Assembly: GCF_029714285.1 (NCBI RefSeq)
Contig: NZ_CP121662.1
Location: 186,001-250,000 of the forward strand
Origin: Rhizobium sp. CB3090
GTDB taxonomy: Bacteria; Pseudomonadota; Alphaproteobacteria; Rhizobiales; Rhizobiaceae
DNA: 64,000 nt
Direction: 5' to 3'
A model generated the notes under the pieces. The model was not told where the DNA came from. It ran no database searches and saw nothing but the letters and a program-made list of their open reading frames with translations. The position numbers were made by a program, and so were the translations under genes. Positions 26,125-35,431 of the stretch are shown here, piece by piece (position 1 is the stretch's first letter; every line of letters starts with the position of its first letter).

Positions 26125-26675
26125 TCGTTGAGGGTGCTGCCCGTCGCGTGCACATCATTCAGGGCGAGTACAAGGTCATCAACGACCCGGACGTGGTTCT
26201 GTCGACCATTCTCGGCTCGTGTGTGGCGGCGTGCTTGCGCGATCCGATCGCGGGCGTCGGCGGCATGAACCATTTTCTGCTGCCGGGAACGGCCGCTTCG
26301 CCGACGAGCGGTGGCGACGCGACGCGTTATGGCGTGCATCTGATGGAGCTTCTGATCAACGGTCTCCTGAAGCAGGGTGCGCGCCGTGACCGGCTGGAGG
26401 CGAAGGTCTTTGGCGGTGCGAAGACGATTGCCACCTTCTCCAATGTCGGCGAACAGAATGCTGCCTTCGCCATGCAGTTCCTGAGGGATGAAGGCATTCC
26501 GGTCGTCGGCTCCAGCACCGGCGGCGAGCATGGACGCAAGATCGAATATTGGCCGATCTCCGGCCGTGCCCGGCAATACCCGTTGACCGGCGCCGAAACG
26601 CAGAAGACCGTGGCTCTGGAACAGCGCCCCGTTGCAGCCCCGAAGCCGGTCGACAACACGATCGAATTTTTCTGA
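26121..26675 (+). CDS. cheD: Chemoreceptor glutamine deamidase CheD
   Basis: A 184-residue enzyme that converts receptor Gln to Glu. The catalytic Cys34 is in [14 protein letters not shown] and His51 in GGMNHFLLP, both in their usual places. The C-terminal 30 residues after [12 protein letters not shown] are a hydrophilic tail ending NTIEFF, similar in style to the endings of CheT. Overlaps cheY2 by four bases; cheT follows after 17 bases. Confidence 0.94.
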   Translation: MIVEGAARRVHIIQGEYKVINDPDVVLSTILGSCVAACLRDPIAGVGGMNHFLLPGTAASPTSGGDATRYGVHLMELLINGLLKQGARRDRLEAKVFGGAKTIATFSNVGEQNAAFAMQFLRDEGIPVVGSSTGGEHGRKIEYWPISGRARQYPLTGAETQKTVALEQRPVAAPKPVDNTIEFF

Positions 26676-26692
26676 TCAATGAGGACTACCTG

Positions 26693-27082
26693 ATGACCAC
26701 CATCCCGCGTGCCGAAGCATCCGCCATGCAGGAGGCGCTTCCCGCGATCCTCATGCGCATCGTCTCGGAATTGCACGATGTTGCCTACCTGATCGAGCGC
26801 ATTGAGCCGCAACTGCTCGATCTCGGTGGCATCAACATACTGGAATCCCCCGACTCCATGAAGGTCATGCAAGGTATCGATCTCGCTGTGCAGAAGACGC
26901 GGGGCATTGCCGAGTTCATCGACACCATCACCGGCGGCATGCCGGAAGGCTGGATGGTCGATGTTGCCACGGCGCTGAGCCTGGTCAAGCTGGCCGAAAT
27001 GCAGAAAGCTCTCGGCGGCAGCGGTCGCCATGGACATTCTCAACCCTTGGCCAAGGCCGCAGGCGATTTCGATTTCTTCTGA
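26693..27082 (+). CDS. cheT: CheT, CheY1-directed phosphatase-like protein
   Basis: A 129-residue, mainly helical protein in the position of the last gene of the rhizobial che operon. In S. meliloti CheT speeds loss of phosphate from CheY1 through a CheZ-like DXXXQ motif and also binds CheR. That motif is visible here as Asp63-Leu-Ala-Val-Gln67 in QGIDLAVQKT. The ending GDFDFF is acidic and aromatic. ATG 26693 has a GAGG site just ahead; a longer frame overlapping cheD is rejected. Confidence 0.8.
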   Translation: MTTIPRAEASAMQEALPAILMRIVSELHDVAYLIERIEPQLLDLGGINILESPDSMKVMQGIDLAVQKTRGIAEFIDTITGGMPEGWMVDVATALSLVKLAEMQKALGGSGRHGHSQPLAKAAGDFDFF

Positions 27083-27247
27083 TGGGAAGCGCCGGCGCCT
27101 GATATTGTTTTTCCTATATTATCTCGGATAATTTTTTTGACTTATTGATTTTTCCTGCCCGGACGAAACGCTCGCACAAGTTTCGATTTCTATTTTCGCT
27201 GCAGGGCACAAAGCCATCAGGTCTTTGACGAATCGTGCGAGAACAGA

Positions 27248-28927
27248 ATGAATCTGTTAAATCAATTAGTTCCCCTGTTCAGGAATCTGCAGAACCTGGG
27301 GAGGACACGCCTGCTGATCATGGCGGGCGTCGGCGTCGTTTCGATGGCGCTGATTCTGTTTGCAGCCCTCTACGTCAATAAGCCTGCCCAGGAAACGCTC
27401 TATGTAGGCCTGGATGCAACCGATCTGAACCAGATCAGCATAGCACTTGCCGAAGCCAATATCGGATTCCAGGTGGGCACGGACGGCACCAGCCTGACCG
27501 TCCCGGCCGGCATGACCGGAAAGGCGCGCCTGCTTCTCGCCGAGCGCGGCCTGCCGAACAGCACCAATGCCGGCTACGAGCTCTTCGACAATGTCGGATC
27601 CCTCGGCTTGACCTCCTTCATGCAGGAAGTGACCCGCGTGCGTGCGCTCGAAGGCGAAATCTCTCGTACGATTACGTCGATCGCGGGTATCAGCGCCGCA
27701 CGGGTCCACATCGTCATGCAGGATGTCGGCAACTTCCGAAAAGCGGACCAGAAACCCACGGCGTCGGTCATGATCCGAGCGAATGCCGAAGCGGCGCGTA
27801 AATCAGCCCAGGCCATTCGTCATCTCGTCGCCTCTGCCGTTCCCGGCCTGGAGGTCGACGACGTCACGATTCTCGATTCCACCGGCCAGTTGCTGGCCTC
27901 GGGCGACGATCCGAGCAATGGCGCGCTGAACCGCAATCTCGGCATCGTGCAGAATGTTCAGGACGAGGTCGAATCGAATATCAATAAGGCGCTCGCCCCA
28001 TTCCTCGGCATGGACAATTTCCGCTCCAGCGTGACGGCGCAGCTCAACACCGACAGCCAGCAGGTGCAGGAAACCACCTACGATCCGGATTCGAAGGTCG
28101 AGCGCTCGGTGCGCACCACGAAGGAAGCGCAGAAATCCCAGCAGCGCCAGTCGGATACGGCAGCGACCGTCGAGCAGAACATCCCGCAGGCTGCCCCGCA
28201 GTCCGGTGGCAACGGACCGACATCGAACGACCAGTCCGACAAGCGCGAAGAACAGACCAACTACGAAATCAATAGCAAGACGACTGCTACGACCCGCAAC
28301 AGCTACCGCATCGAGAAGCTTTCGGTGGCCGTGGTGGTCAACAAGGGTCGCATTGCCCAGATGGTTGGCCAGCCGGCCGATCAGGCGAAGATCGACGCCT
28401 ATATCGCCGAGATGCAGAAGATTGTCGCGACCGCCGCCGGGCTCGATACGAGCCGTGGTGACGTGGTGACCGTCAATGCGATGGACTTCCTCGACAATCA
28501 ATTGCTCGACGACACCTCTTCAGGTTTCAGCATCATGGATATGCTGAGCCGCAACATGGCCGGCATCATCAATTCGGCTGCCTTCGTCGCTGTAGCCTTC
28601 CTTATCGTCTGGATGGGCTTCCGTCCGCTGATCCGCTCGCTCGGCGGCGGTGCGGCCGGTGGTGCGGCCCTGCCGGAGGCGGCGGGCCTGGAATTGCCGG
28701 ATTTCGCTCCTGCCGTTGGCGGACCGGGTGCCGCGCTGATGGACGGCTTCGGCTCGGACTTCGGCTTCGACAGCACCGACGATCTGCTGACGATGGGCGA
28801 GGATGGCGGCACCTTCAATCGCCGCGTCAAGGAAGGGCCGGAACGCCGCCTCTCGCGCATGGTGGAAATCAGCGAGGAACGCGCCGCGAAGATCCTCAGA
28901 AAATGGGCCGTAGACAACGCCGCCTGA
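27248..28927 (+). CDS. fliF: Flagellar MS-ring protein FliF
   Basis: A 559-residue inner-membrane protein forming the MS ring on which the switch and export gate are built. It has a first membrane segment at about residues 20-44, the periplasmic ring-building domains (ERGLPNSTNAGYELFDN, then ALEGEISRTI and VHIVMQ), a variable Gln/Ser-rich loop near 280-345, a second membrane segment (about 440-460) and a C-terminal FliG-binding tail rich in acidic residues that ends ERAAKILRKWAVDNAA. It follows cheT after a 165-base gap that is AT-rich and holds its own promoter, in all likelihood. Confidence 0.96.
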   Translation: MNLLNQLVPLFRNLQNLGRTRLLIMAGVGVVSMALILFAALYVNKPAQETLYVGLDATDLNQISIALAEANIGFQVGTDGTSLTVPAGMTGKARLLLAERGLPNSTNAGYELFDNVGSLGLTSFMQEVTRVRALEGEISRTITSIAGISAARVHIVMQDVGNFRKADQKPTASVMIRANAEAARKSAQAIRHLVASAVPGLEVDDVTILDSTGQLLASGDDPSNGALNRNLGIVQNVQDEVESNINKALAPFLGMDNFRSSVTAQLNTDSQQVQETTYDPDSKVERSVRTTKEAQKSQQRQSDTAATVEQNIPQAAPQSGGNGPTSNDQSDKREEQTNYEINSKTTATTRNSYRIEKLSVAVVVNKGRIAQMVGQPADQAKIDAYIAEMQKIVATAAGLDTSRGDVVTVNAMDFLDNQLLDDTSSGFSIMDMLSRNMAGIINSAAFVAVAFLIVWMGFRPLIRSLGGGAAGGAALPEAAGLELPDFAPAVGGPGAALMDGFGSDFGFDSTDDLLTMGEDGGTFNRRVKEGPERRLSRMVEISEERAAKILRKWAVDNAA

Positions 28928-28929
28928 TT

Positions 28930-28960
28930 GAAAAGACCGGGAGATGTTCCCGGTCTTTTC
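28930..28960 (+). terminator. Rho-independent terminator after fliF
   Basis: GAAAAGACCGGGA and TCCCGGTCTTTTC form a perfect 13-bp stem around GATGT, beginning three bases after the fliF stop and ending in TTTTC. This closes the fliF transcript and separates it from visN. Confidence 0.85.
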
Positions 28961-29462
28961 ATATTGTCGCAAGGAGCGCGGCTTGATCATGCCAACTCTG
29001 GGTTACCGCAAAGATTTGATTCAATTCAATCTAGCGAAATCGAATGAGAGGACATGTTGGAAGGTACAGTCCGCCGGGAAATTTCATTGCTGGGTAGAAA
29101 GAATCGACCTACAATCATCATACCTATCCGGAATTGCGTCGAAGCGGCGCGAATCAGGTCATGAAATCCGCGTTTGGTAAATTCAGAGAATTTTGAGATG
29201 CCGATGCGCGGGCAAATCAGTCTATAGTCGGTGATTGGGATTTCGGCGATTCGCGCCAATGCGATTGTCGAAATTGAATTTATGTATAGCGCGCTTACCG
29301 CCTCCTACGTCCGTAAGGAGTCGTATAGGACGGAGTAGCGAGTTGAGTTGGCGCAGGCGCCTTTTGAAGATCGATGCCATCTTCGAGGCTTATGCGTCGA
29401 GTCCAGACCGAGCAATGCTCTCGTTGGTGTTCGAGCGCCTGACAGCAGCAGGAAATGCAAAA
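28961..29462. promoter_or_regulatory. Upstream region of visN-visR
   Basis: About 500 bases without a clear gene. A frame from 28944 to 29180 exists but overlaps the terminator and has no family-like features. In-frame sequence upstream of the chosen visN start remains open to 29235, so a longer VisN cannot be excluded. As visNR is the top of the cascade, its promoter and any input signals should lie here; I see no known operator. Confidence 0.35.
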
Positions 29463-30200
29463 ATGGACATGCAGATATTGCAGGGGAGCAAGGGCGAGAA
29501 GGATATGCGATTGGCCGCGTCCGCCAATGGCATGTCGCGCGACCAGCTCCTTCAGCAATTGAGCGCCATTGCCGGCCCGGCCTATCTCCAATCCGGCCTG
29601 CGTGTGCTGACGGACTATGTCGGTGCCTCACACTATCTCCTGGCCCGCTGCGACCTGATCCAGGAGAGCGGTCTCGATTTTGTGGTGTCCTCCAATTGGC
29701 CTTTCGATCTCGTCCGGCGTCTTGCTTCCGAAATCACCAGCGGCTACGGCCGCACCGGCGAGTTTGAGAAATGCATGTCGCTGTTCCAGCCGAATTTCGC
29801 ATATCTGCCTAATGATGTTGAGTTGCCGGAGGGCGTCAGCCGCCAATATTGTTCGCTGACCTTTAATGTTGGGCGCACGCGCTTCTCGCTGATGCTGCTT
29901 GCCCGTGACGGCCTGTTGCTACCGCCCGAGCGGCTGCGTGACGCGGGGCTGCTGTCGGGTTACTTCGCGAGCTTCACGCGCTGCGTGGAGGGCAAGTCCG
30001 AGCGCGATTTCGATCTTACCGAGCGCGAACTTGAATGTTTGTTTTGGATCGCAGAGGGCAAGACGAGCGACGAGATCGCCATGATCCTCGGCATCTCGCG
30101 CAACACCATCAACAACTACATCACCAGCGTCATGCGGAAGACCGCGACCAAGACGCGATCGGAAGCGATCGCCTTTGCTGTCAGAAACAACCTCGTTTGA
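29463..30200 (+). CDS. visN: LuxR-type motility regulator VisN
   Basis: A 245-residue DNA-binding protein that, with VisR, forms the master activator of flagellar and chemotaxis genes in rhizobia. The N-terminal ~160 residues resemble an autoinducer-binding-like domain; the C-terminal HTH reads FDLTERELECLFWIAEGKTSDEIAM followed by LGISRNTINNYITSVMRKT. ATG 29463 has AGGAA ahead; ATG 29415 and earlier starts are open. It is followed 11 bases later by visR. Confidence 0.88.
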   Translation: MDMQILQGSKGEKDMRLAASANGMSRDQLLQQLSAIAGPAYLQSGLRVLTDYVGASHYLLARCDLIQESGLDFVVSSNWPFDLVRRLASEITSGYGRTGEFEKCMSLFQPNFAYLPNDVELPEGVSRQYCSLTFNVGRTRFSLMLLARDGLLLPPERLRDAGLLSGYFASFTRCVEGKSERDFDLTERELECLFWIAEGKTSDEIAMILGISRNTINNYITSVMRKTATKTRSEAIAFAVRNNLV

Positions 30201-30211
30201 AAGCCCAATGG

Positions 30212-30958
30212 ATGCGATATCAGCCGGTTAGGACGACGGACACGCCAAGCGAAGCGAGGCTCGGCCGTTCGCATCGGATATCGAGCCGGTCTGATCTCTT
30301 CCCGAAACTGGTGTCGATGCAGAAGCTGATCGACGCGCAGAATTTTGCCGTTTATCGCCTCAGCGGCTCCGGCCTGCCGAGCAAGCAGCGCCTGGTCTGC
30401 GAGCTGGAAAACTGGGGCTCGACCAATACCGTCGTCAACAAGGCTTTCGTCGAAGCCTATGGCGAGGCGATGATCGAGCATATCGAGAAGTCGCTGCTGC
30501 CGCTGATGTGGAACGGCCGTGACAGCGACAGCACGGCTGAGACGCCCGACTTTGCCTCCTTCACCCAGCGTCTGAAACCGCATCTCCTGCCGTTTGCCGG
30601 CGTCGCCTTTCCGGTGCGCCTGGGATCGGTCGGCAACGGCTATGTCGTGTTTGCCGCGAAGTTCATGGATCTGGCGAGCGATATGATCGTCGAGCTGCAT
30701 GGCCGTAGCTGCCAGATCATGATGGATCTCCTGTCGCTCGACGAACGCCGGTCGCCCGCCGCTGAAGCGCTGAGCGAACGGGAGATCGCCTGTCTGCAGC
30801 TTGCCGGCGATGGCCGGATCAGTGAAGAAATAGCCGAAAAGCTGGGATTGTCGGTGCATACCGTCAACGCCTATCTCGGTTCGGCGACGATCAAACTCGA
30901 CAGCGTCAACCGCATCCAGGCAATCGCGAAAGCGATCCGCTTCGGGTATATCAGCTAA
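30212..30958 (+). CDS. visR: LuxR-type motility regulator VisR
   Basis: The 248-residue partner of VisN; both are needed to turn on rem and so the whole motility regulon. The sensor-like N-terminal part (MQKLIDAQNFAVYRL to MDLLSLDERRSP) precedes a LuxR HTH: LSEREIACLQLAGDGRISEE, then LGLSVHTVNAYLGSATIKL. ATG 30212 is the start nearest the visN stop in frame; the frame upstream runs inside visN and is not coding. The stop is convergent with genes on the other strand. Confidence 0.88.
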   Translation: MRYQPVRTTDTPSEARLGRSHRISSRSDLFPKLVSMQKLIDAQNFAVYRLSGSGLPSKQRLVCELENWGSTNTVVNKAFVEAYGEAMIEHIEKSLLPLMWNGRDSDSTAETPDFASFTQRLKPHLLPFAGVAFPVRLGSVGNGYVVFAAKFMDLASDMIVELHGRSCQIMMDLLSLDERRSPAAEALSEREIACLQLAGDGRISEEIAEKLGLSVHTVNAYLGSATIKLDSVNRIQAIAKAIRFGYIS

Positions 30959-31143
30959 AGCGCCATACGTTCACAGGAAGGCATGAAGTCCAGCTCCCGT
31001 CTCTTGAATTGGAGCATCCCATTCGTTGTACGGATAAGACCTTCCCTGGAATTGTAGGAAAGCAAAAGGATGGTGCGGTTCTGCGCCTTCCTGAAAGGCC
31101 GGACCGCACCGACGCCGAGATCCCTCAGCGGATATTTCATCAT
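30955..31143 (-). CDS. Possible 62-residue protein, unknown
   Basis: A short frame begins MMKYPLRDLGVGAVRPFRKA and ends DFMPSCERMAL; its TAG overlaps the visR stop on the other strand. It lies 26 bases after the 145-residue unknown gene. The ribosome site is poor and no family is recognised. It is listed because the gap between visR and that gene is otherwise empty; it may not be translated. Confidence 0.25.
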   Translation of the reverse strand: MMKYPLRDLGVGAVRPFRKAQNRTILLLSYNSREGLIRTTNGMLQFKRRELDFMPSCERMAL

Positions 31144-31169
31144 GAAATTTGAGATGGTTTGAGCCTTTT

Positions 31170-31607
31170 TCAGGCTGCGCGCATCGTTCCGCCGATCGCG
31201 TAGCGGGCATCCCGCAGGCTGCGGGCGAGGAGTGCGGTGTTCTCGTCCGGATCGGCCGAGGCCTTTTCGAAGGCGATATGGTTGATCTCGATGCCGGCAT
31301 GATGTTCGGCGAGCGCTAGCTTGGCATAGACCGTGACGCCACGCGGTTTGATTTCGAGGTCGATGGTGACTTCCGCCGGCCCGCCCCATTCGAGTTTGTA
31401 GTCGCCCCCCAGGCCGAAATTGACCGTGCCCGGATGGAAATAAAGCTCAGCCGCCGAAGCCACGAGGTCGGCGAGATTGCCGTAACGCTCGAAGCGCAGC
31501 AGCGAAATCAGATCGGCCGCGTCGAGAAGCCGCAATTCACTGGCGACCGGACTGATGGCCTCAGCCAGAATTTGTTCACGTTGGGCAGAGTAGGGGGATT
31601 TTTTCAT
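31170..31607 (-). CDS. Conserved-position hypothetical protein of the flagellar island
   Basis: A 145-residue soluble protein of unknown function. N-terminal residues SAQREQILAEAISPVASELR and LRFERYGNLADLVASAAELY are helical; the C-terminal part is beta-rich and charged, ending ALLARSLRDARYAIGGTMRAA without the last residue being special. It starts five bases after the flhB stop, which implies joint transcription with flhB. A gene of unknown function lies in this place in other rhizobial flagellar clusters, as far as I recall. Confidence 0.7.
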   Translation of the reverse strand: MKKSPYSAQREQILAEAISPVASELRLLDAADLISLLRFERYGNLADLVASAAELYFHPGTVNFGLGGDYKLEWGGPAEVTIDLEIKPRGVTVYAKLALAEHHAGIEINHIAFEKASADPDENTALLARSLRDARYAIGGTMRAA

Positions 31608-31612
31608 TCGAT

Positions 31613-32692
31613 TTATCGTACCCGTTTTCTATTCGACTGCGCGGCATAGATCCTATGAATCAGTTCTGCGACGGCCTTGTAAAACACTGACGGGATGACA
31701 CTATCTACCGAGACTTGCGCAAACATGGAGCGCGCGAGTGGCGGATCTTCGAAGACGGGGATGCCGTTTGCTTCGGCGATCTCCCTGATTTTGAGGGCGA
31801 TAAGGTCCTGCCCCTTGGCAACGACGACGGGCGCGTCGTTTTCTTCCCGGACATAGCGCAGCGCTACGGCAAAGTGGGTCGGATTGGCGATGACCAGGGT
31901 GGCGCGCGGCACCTGCTTCATCATGCGCCGGCGGGCACGATCGCGGGCAATCGAGCGCTGGCGCGATTTGACGATCGGGTCGCCCTGGGATTGCTTGTGT
32001 TCTTCCTTGACCTCCTGCTTCGTCATTTTCAACTGATCGACCCAGTGATAGCGGGTCCAGAGCACGTCGCCGATGCCGACGACAGCGGTCGCCAGGAGCA
32101 CGATGGTCAGAATTTTCTGAACGATGGTCGACAGCCGCACGAAGATCGTCTGCGGATCGGAGACCAGCGAATCGATCGCATGGAAGAATTGGCCGCGCAG
32201 CACAAAGAACATGATGATGCCGACCACGAAGATCTTGGCAAGCGACTTGCCGAATTCCACAAGGCCCGACGTGCTGAAAATGCGGTTCCAGCCGGCCACC
32301 GGCGATATGCGGGAAAACTGCGGCTGGATACGATCGAGAACGGGAGTCGGCAGGTTCTGGAACAGCGAGGAACCGATGCCGAAGACGAAGAATAGCACGA
32401 CGGCGGGCAGCAAGAGGTTGCCGACTTCCCAGCCGATGCGGATGAACAGGGAAATGACATCCGGCCCTGTCTCGAGTTGCCACTGATCGGGCTTTTCGAA
32501 AAGGTCGCGCAGCACCTCGCCCATGCGCCCGATGCGCGCCGGCAGGAAGAAGGTGACGTAGATGACGGTCGCAAGCATCGACGCGAAGAGCGTCGCTTCC
32601 CTGGAGTGAGGCACATTGCCTTTCTCCATCGTGTCGCGGAGTTTTTTCTCCGTCGGTTTTTCTGTTTTACTGTCCTTGTCTTCGTCAGCCAA
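31613..32692 (-). CDS. flhB: Flagellar export gate protein FlhB
   Basis: A 359-residue inner-membrane component of the flagellar type III export gate that switches substrate class from hook to filament. After a Lys-rich N-terminus ([20 protein letters not shown]) come four membrane regions and then the cytoplasmic domain with the self-cleavage site Asn270-Pro-Thr-His ([11 protein letters not shown]). Length is normal. It is read from the minus strand after fliG, with a 93-base spacer holding a hairpin. Confidence 0.95.
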   Translation of the reverse strand: MADEDKDSKTEKPTEKKLRDTMEKGNVPHSREATLFASMLATVIYVTFFLPARIGRMGEVLRDLFEKPDQWQLETGPDVISLFIRIGWEVGNLLLPAVVLFFVFGIGSSLFQNLPTPVLDRIQPQFSRISPVAGWNRIFSTSGLVEFGKSLAKIFVVGIIMFFVLRGQFFHAIDSLVSDPQTIFVRLSTIVQKILTIVLLATAVVGIGDVLWTRYHWVDQLKMTKQEVKEEHKQSQGDPIVKSRQRSIARDRARRRMMKQVPRATLVIANPTHFAVALRYVREENDAPVVVAKGQDLIALKIREIAEANGIPVFEDPPLARSMFAQVSVDSVIPSVFYKAVAELIHRIYAAQSNRKRVR

Positions 32693-32719
32693 AGCAGCCG
32701 TCCTTCATGAAACGGAAAG

Positions 32720-32742
32720 AGGCCGTGCATCATGCACGGCCT
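32720..32742 (-). terminator. Hairpin between fliG and flhB
   Basis: AGGCCGTGCA and TGCACGGCCT form a perfect 10-bp stem around three bases. On the transcribed (minus) strand it is followed by CTCTTTCCGTTT. It lies 43 bases after the fliG stop and 28 before the flhB start, so it may be a leaky terminator that lowers flhB relative to fliG. Confidence 0.55.
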
Positions 32743-32785
32743 TGTTCTGAACAGTCTAAGACGATTTAGGTGAGTCGCGCTGAGG

Positions 32786-33829
32786 TCACGCGGCTTCTTC
32801 CACAGGCGTCTTGTCTTTTGCCTTGAGTTCGATCTGGCCGGAATTGGAAAGCCGGATGGCTTCCTGGGCGATGGCGCGCCGCGCGATGGCGATTTCGCGC
32901 GGATTGATGCCGGCATTGCTCATCTGCAGGTCGGATTCGATCATGCGGCGCTGACGCGGGCTGATCGAACTGAGCACGATCTCGCGAATCTCGTTGGACG
33001 AGCCGCGCAGCGCCATGGTGAGAATGTCGGACGCGATGTCGTTGAGCAGCATGACACGGCTCTGCTGCGGCATGAGCGTGAGGTCGTCGAAGAGGAAGAT
33101 CTTCGGGCGGACCTTGTCGACCGATTCCTTGTTGAGCGTTTCCAGCGATGTGAGCAGCGTGTCGACCTGTGGCTTGTCCAGTTCGTTCATCAGTTCCGCC
33201 ACCTTCGTCGAGCCGGCAGCATTGCGTTCGGCATCGATTTCGGCCATCAGCCCCAGCACGCGGTTTTCGATGATCTGCGCCGCCTTCGGGCTGACATCCT
33301 TGAGGTTGACGGTGCGGTTCATGATGTCGGCGCGTTGCGCTTCCGGCAGTTGCAGCAGAACCTTGGCGCCGAAGGAGGATGGCATCATCGACAGTACATA
33401 GGCGATGGTTTGCGGGTGCTCGCGCAGGAAGAACTTGGCGACGAAGGTCGGCTCCGCCTCGCCGAGGCGATCCCAGATCGAAGTTTCGTAAGCCTGGAAG
33501 GCCGTGCGCCGGCCAAGAAGGCTGTCGACCTCGTCGGGTGTCAGACCTTCCTCGAGGATGCTTTCGATCGCCTTGGCGTTGTCCATCAGACCCGCGCCTT
33601 CGGTGAAGAGATCCTCGAATTCCGCAACAAGCTGCGCCAGTTCGTCCGGCGGAATAAGCCTCAGCGATTGCGCAGAGGCGATGATGAGCTGCAATTCATG
33701 CTGCGTGAAATACTTCAGCAGCCGTCCCGCCACTTGCTTTCCCATGGCAAGAAGAACGGCTGCGGCTTTTTCAGCCTGAGTTAACGGTTTCTCGGTGAGC
33801 GCACCGCTGAAATCGTCAAAGTCCATCAT
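32786..33829 (-). CDS. fliG: Flagellar motor switch protein FliG
   Basis: A 347-residue rotor protein that carries torque from MotA and sits on FliF. The N-terminal domain contains AAAVLLAMGKQVAGRLLKYF, the middle domain the EHPQTIAYVLSMM text (the EHPQ motif contacting FliM), and the C-terminal domain the charged torque helix region DEI/REIVLSSISPRQRRMIESD. A 15-residue tail rich in Lys and Glu follows. It is the first gene in coordinate order of fliG-fliN-fliM-motA read on the minus strand but lies downstream of them in transcription. Confidence 0.95.
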   Translation of the reverse strand: MMDFDDFSGALTEKPLTQAEKAAAVLLAMGKQVAGRLLKYFTQHELQLIIASAQSLRLIPPDELAQLVAEFEDLFTEGAGLMDNAKAIESILEEGLTPDEVDSLLGRRTAFQAYETSIWDRLGEAEPTFVAKFFLREHPQTIAYVLSMMPSSFGAKVLLQLPEAQRADIMNRTVNLKDVSPKAAQIIENRVLGLMAEIDAERNAAGSTKVAELMNELDKPQVDTLLTSLETLNKESVDKVRPKIFLFDDLTLMPQQSRVMLLNDIASDILTMALRGSSNEIREIVLSSISPRQRRMIESDLQMSNAGINPREIAIARRAIAQEAIRLSNSGQIELKAKDKTPVEEAA

Positions 33830-33878
33830 GGTCTTCGTCTCCGTCCCGAACAGGGAGTGGGATTATTCTGAACTGGGT

Positions 33879-34415
33879 TCAGGCTTTTTTCGTATTCGAT
33901 ACTTCGATGAGCTTGATACCGAAGCGGGTGTCGTCATGTTCCAGCACGGTAATTTCGCCCCGGCCGATTCTGCGGCCGTTGACGGTGATTTCGACAGGCT
34001 CGCCGATCTTCTTGTCGAGGGCGATGATCGCGCCTTCGGTCAGGTTCATCAGGCCGGAGACCTGCATGCGGCTGCTGCCGAGCACGATCTGAACGTCGAT
34101 CGGGATGTCCATGATCAGGTCGAGATTGGCGGTCAGCGTGCTGCCGGGAGCGGCCGGTTCGGCGAAGGAGGAGCCGCCGAAATCATCGGCGCCGAAGGCG
34201 GAGCCCGCACTGTCATCCCCGAAATCGCCACCGAAGGCGGAAAGATCCGTGCCTGGCTCGGCTCCGAACGCATCGGCACCGAAATCCGGCATGCCGCCAT
34301 CATTGTCTTTCTTCAACACGCCGCGCAGACCGTCGATGGCCTCATCCAATGCGGCGTCGCTGTTTTCAACTTCCAGCGAATCCTCGCTGCTTTTCTGTGT
34401 CGTCTTCCTAGCCAT
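33879..34415 (-). CDS. fliN: Flagellar motor switch protein FliN
   Basis: A 178-residue switch protein. The last ~80 residues are the SpoA domain ([20 protein letters not shown] to [16 protein letters not shown] ending). The first ~90 residues are an unusual low-complexity arm rich in Gly, Ala, Phe and Asp, with repeated FG pairs such as [11 protein letters not shown] and [11 protein letters not shown]. It is longer than E. coli FliN (137 residues), as in other rhizobia. It lies 66 bases downstream of fliM. Confidence 0.93.
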   Translation of the reverse strand: MARKTTQKSSEDSLEVENSDAALDEAIDGLRGVLKKDNDGGMPDFGADAFGAEPGTDLSAFGGDFGDDSAGSAFGADDFGGSSFAEPAAPGSTLTANLDLIMDIPIDVQIVLGSSRMQVSGLMNLTEGAIIALDKKIGEPVEITVNGRRIGRGEITVLEHDDTRFGIKLIEVSNTKKA

Positions 34416-34481
34416 GAAATCACTATTCCAGTTGAAACTTGCCTCAAGCTGCCGTGGGTGCGCCAGGCACCCGCCAGCCGG

Positions 34482-35426
34482 TCAATTCATCAGGTGTCGA
34501 AGAAGCTCGTCGTCGGAATTCACATTGTCCTTGACGCGCACCGTGTAATTTTCGCCTGAGCGGCCGAACTCGCAGATGTAGAGGTCCTTGCTGTTGGCGC
34601 TGACCTCGACGCGGACATCGCCCGCGTCCATGAAGGGAATGACATCGCCGACGGCGAGCCTGGAAATCGTGTTCAGCGTCAGCGATTGCAGCCGGATGCG
34701 GGCTTCCAGCGTCACCTGCGAGCGACGCACCTGTTCGCTGAGCTGCTCCGTCCATGCCTGCGATGCCGCGGATGGATTCTTGGCCCGCGGCACACTGACC
34801 ACGGTGCGCAGCAGAACCCGCTGTGGGATGATGACGACGATTTCCGAGACCGTCTTGCCGAGCGCGATCGTCATCGCGACGGCAGCGGCGAATTCATCGG
34901 CATGGTCGGCAGCCGGCTTCGGGCGGTTCTCGATATTGTACGGCGCGTCCAGATTGGGTTCGAAACCACCGGACGCGTTGACGGCCGAGCGCAGCACGTT
35001 GGCGATCTTGTCGAACACCATGACAGCGAGATCGAGCTCGATGATCGAAAGCGGCCGCGGAACGGGCACTTCGATGCTCTCGGGCAGCGCGCCCAGCATG
35101 TGCTCCATCAGCGTCATGATGAAGCCCGTGCCGCAGCCGAGAACGAACTTCGGTGCCCAGTTGCGCAGGGAACCGTTCACAAGCGCACAGTTTCCGCCGA
35201 GGCCGGCGATGAGATCGTTCATCAATCCTGCCTGACAGCCGGCATAGGCGACGGACACATCGAGACCGGTTTCGCTCTTGATGAAGTCGGGGAGGAATTC
35301 GCCATAGACCTGGCCGAAGGCGGCGGCGATCTTTCCAACGGTTGCCTGGTCGCCGAGTCCGCCGGTCAGCTTGGCGAAAAGGGCGCGATCCATCGTCTGT
35401 ACCTTGGCTTGTGATTGCTGGCTCAT
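34482..35426 (-). CDS. fliM: Flagellar motor switch protein FliM (divergent N-terminus)
   Basis: A 314-residue switch protein that should bind CheY2-P and set motor speed. Middle-domain text such as LGCGTGFIMTLMEHMLGALP and PRPLSIIELDLAVMVFDKI and a C-terminal SpoA domain (LNTISRLAVGDVIPF) support the call. The N-terminus (MSQQSQAKVQTMDRALFAKL) lacks the classical LSQxEIDALL CheY-binding motif, which fits the different, speed-controlling motor of rhizobia. Five bases separate it from motA. Confidence 0.88.
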   Translation of the reverse strand: MSQQSQAKVQTMDRALFAKLTGGLGDQATVGKIAAAFGQVYGEFLPDFIKSETGLDVSVAYAGCQAGLMNDLIAGLGGNCALVNGSLRNWAPKFVLGCGTGFIMTLMEHMLGALPESIEVPVPRPLSIIELDLAVMVFDKIANVLRSAVNASGGFEPNLDAPYNIENRPKPAADHADEFAAAVAMTIALGKTVSEIVVIIPQRVLLRTVVSVPRAKNPSAASQAWTEQLSEQVRRSQVTLEARIRLQSLTLNTISRLAVGDVIPFMDAGDVRVEVSANSKDLYICEFGRSGENYTVRVKDNVNSDDELLRHLMN

Positions 35427-35431
35427 GATCG

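Noticed and set aside
28944..29180. 78-residue frame after fliF
   Set aside because: Starts inside the terminator stem and has no plausible ribosome site.
30035..30211. N-terminal extension of visR into visN
   Set aside because: Arg/His-rich text from the wrong frame of visN; ATG 30212 gives a normal LuxR-type protein.
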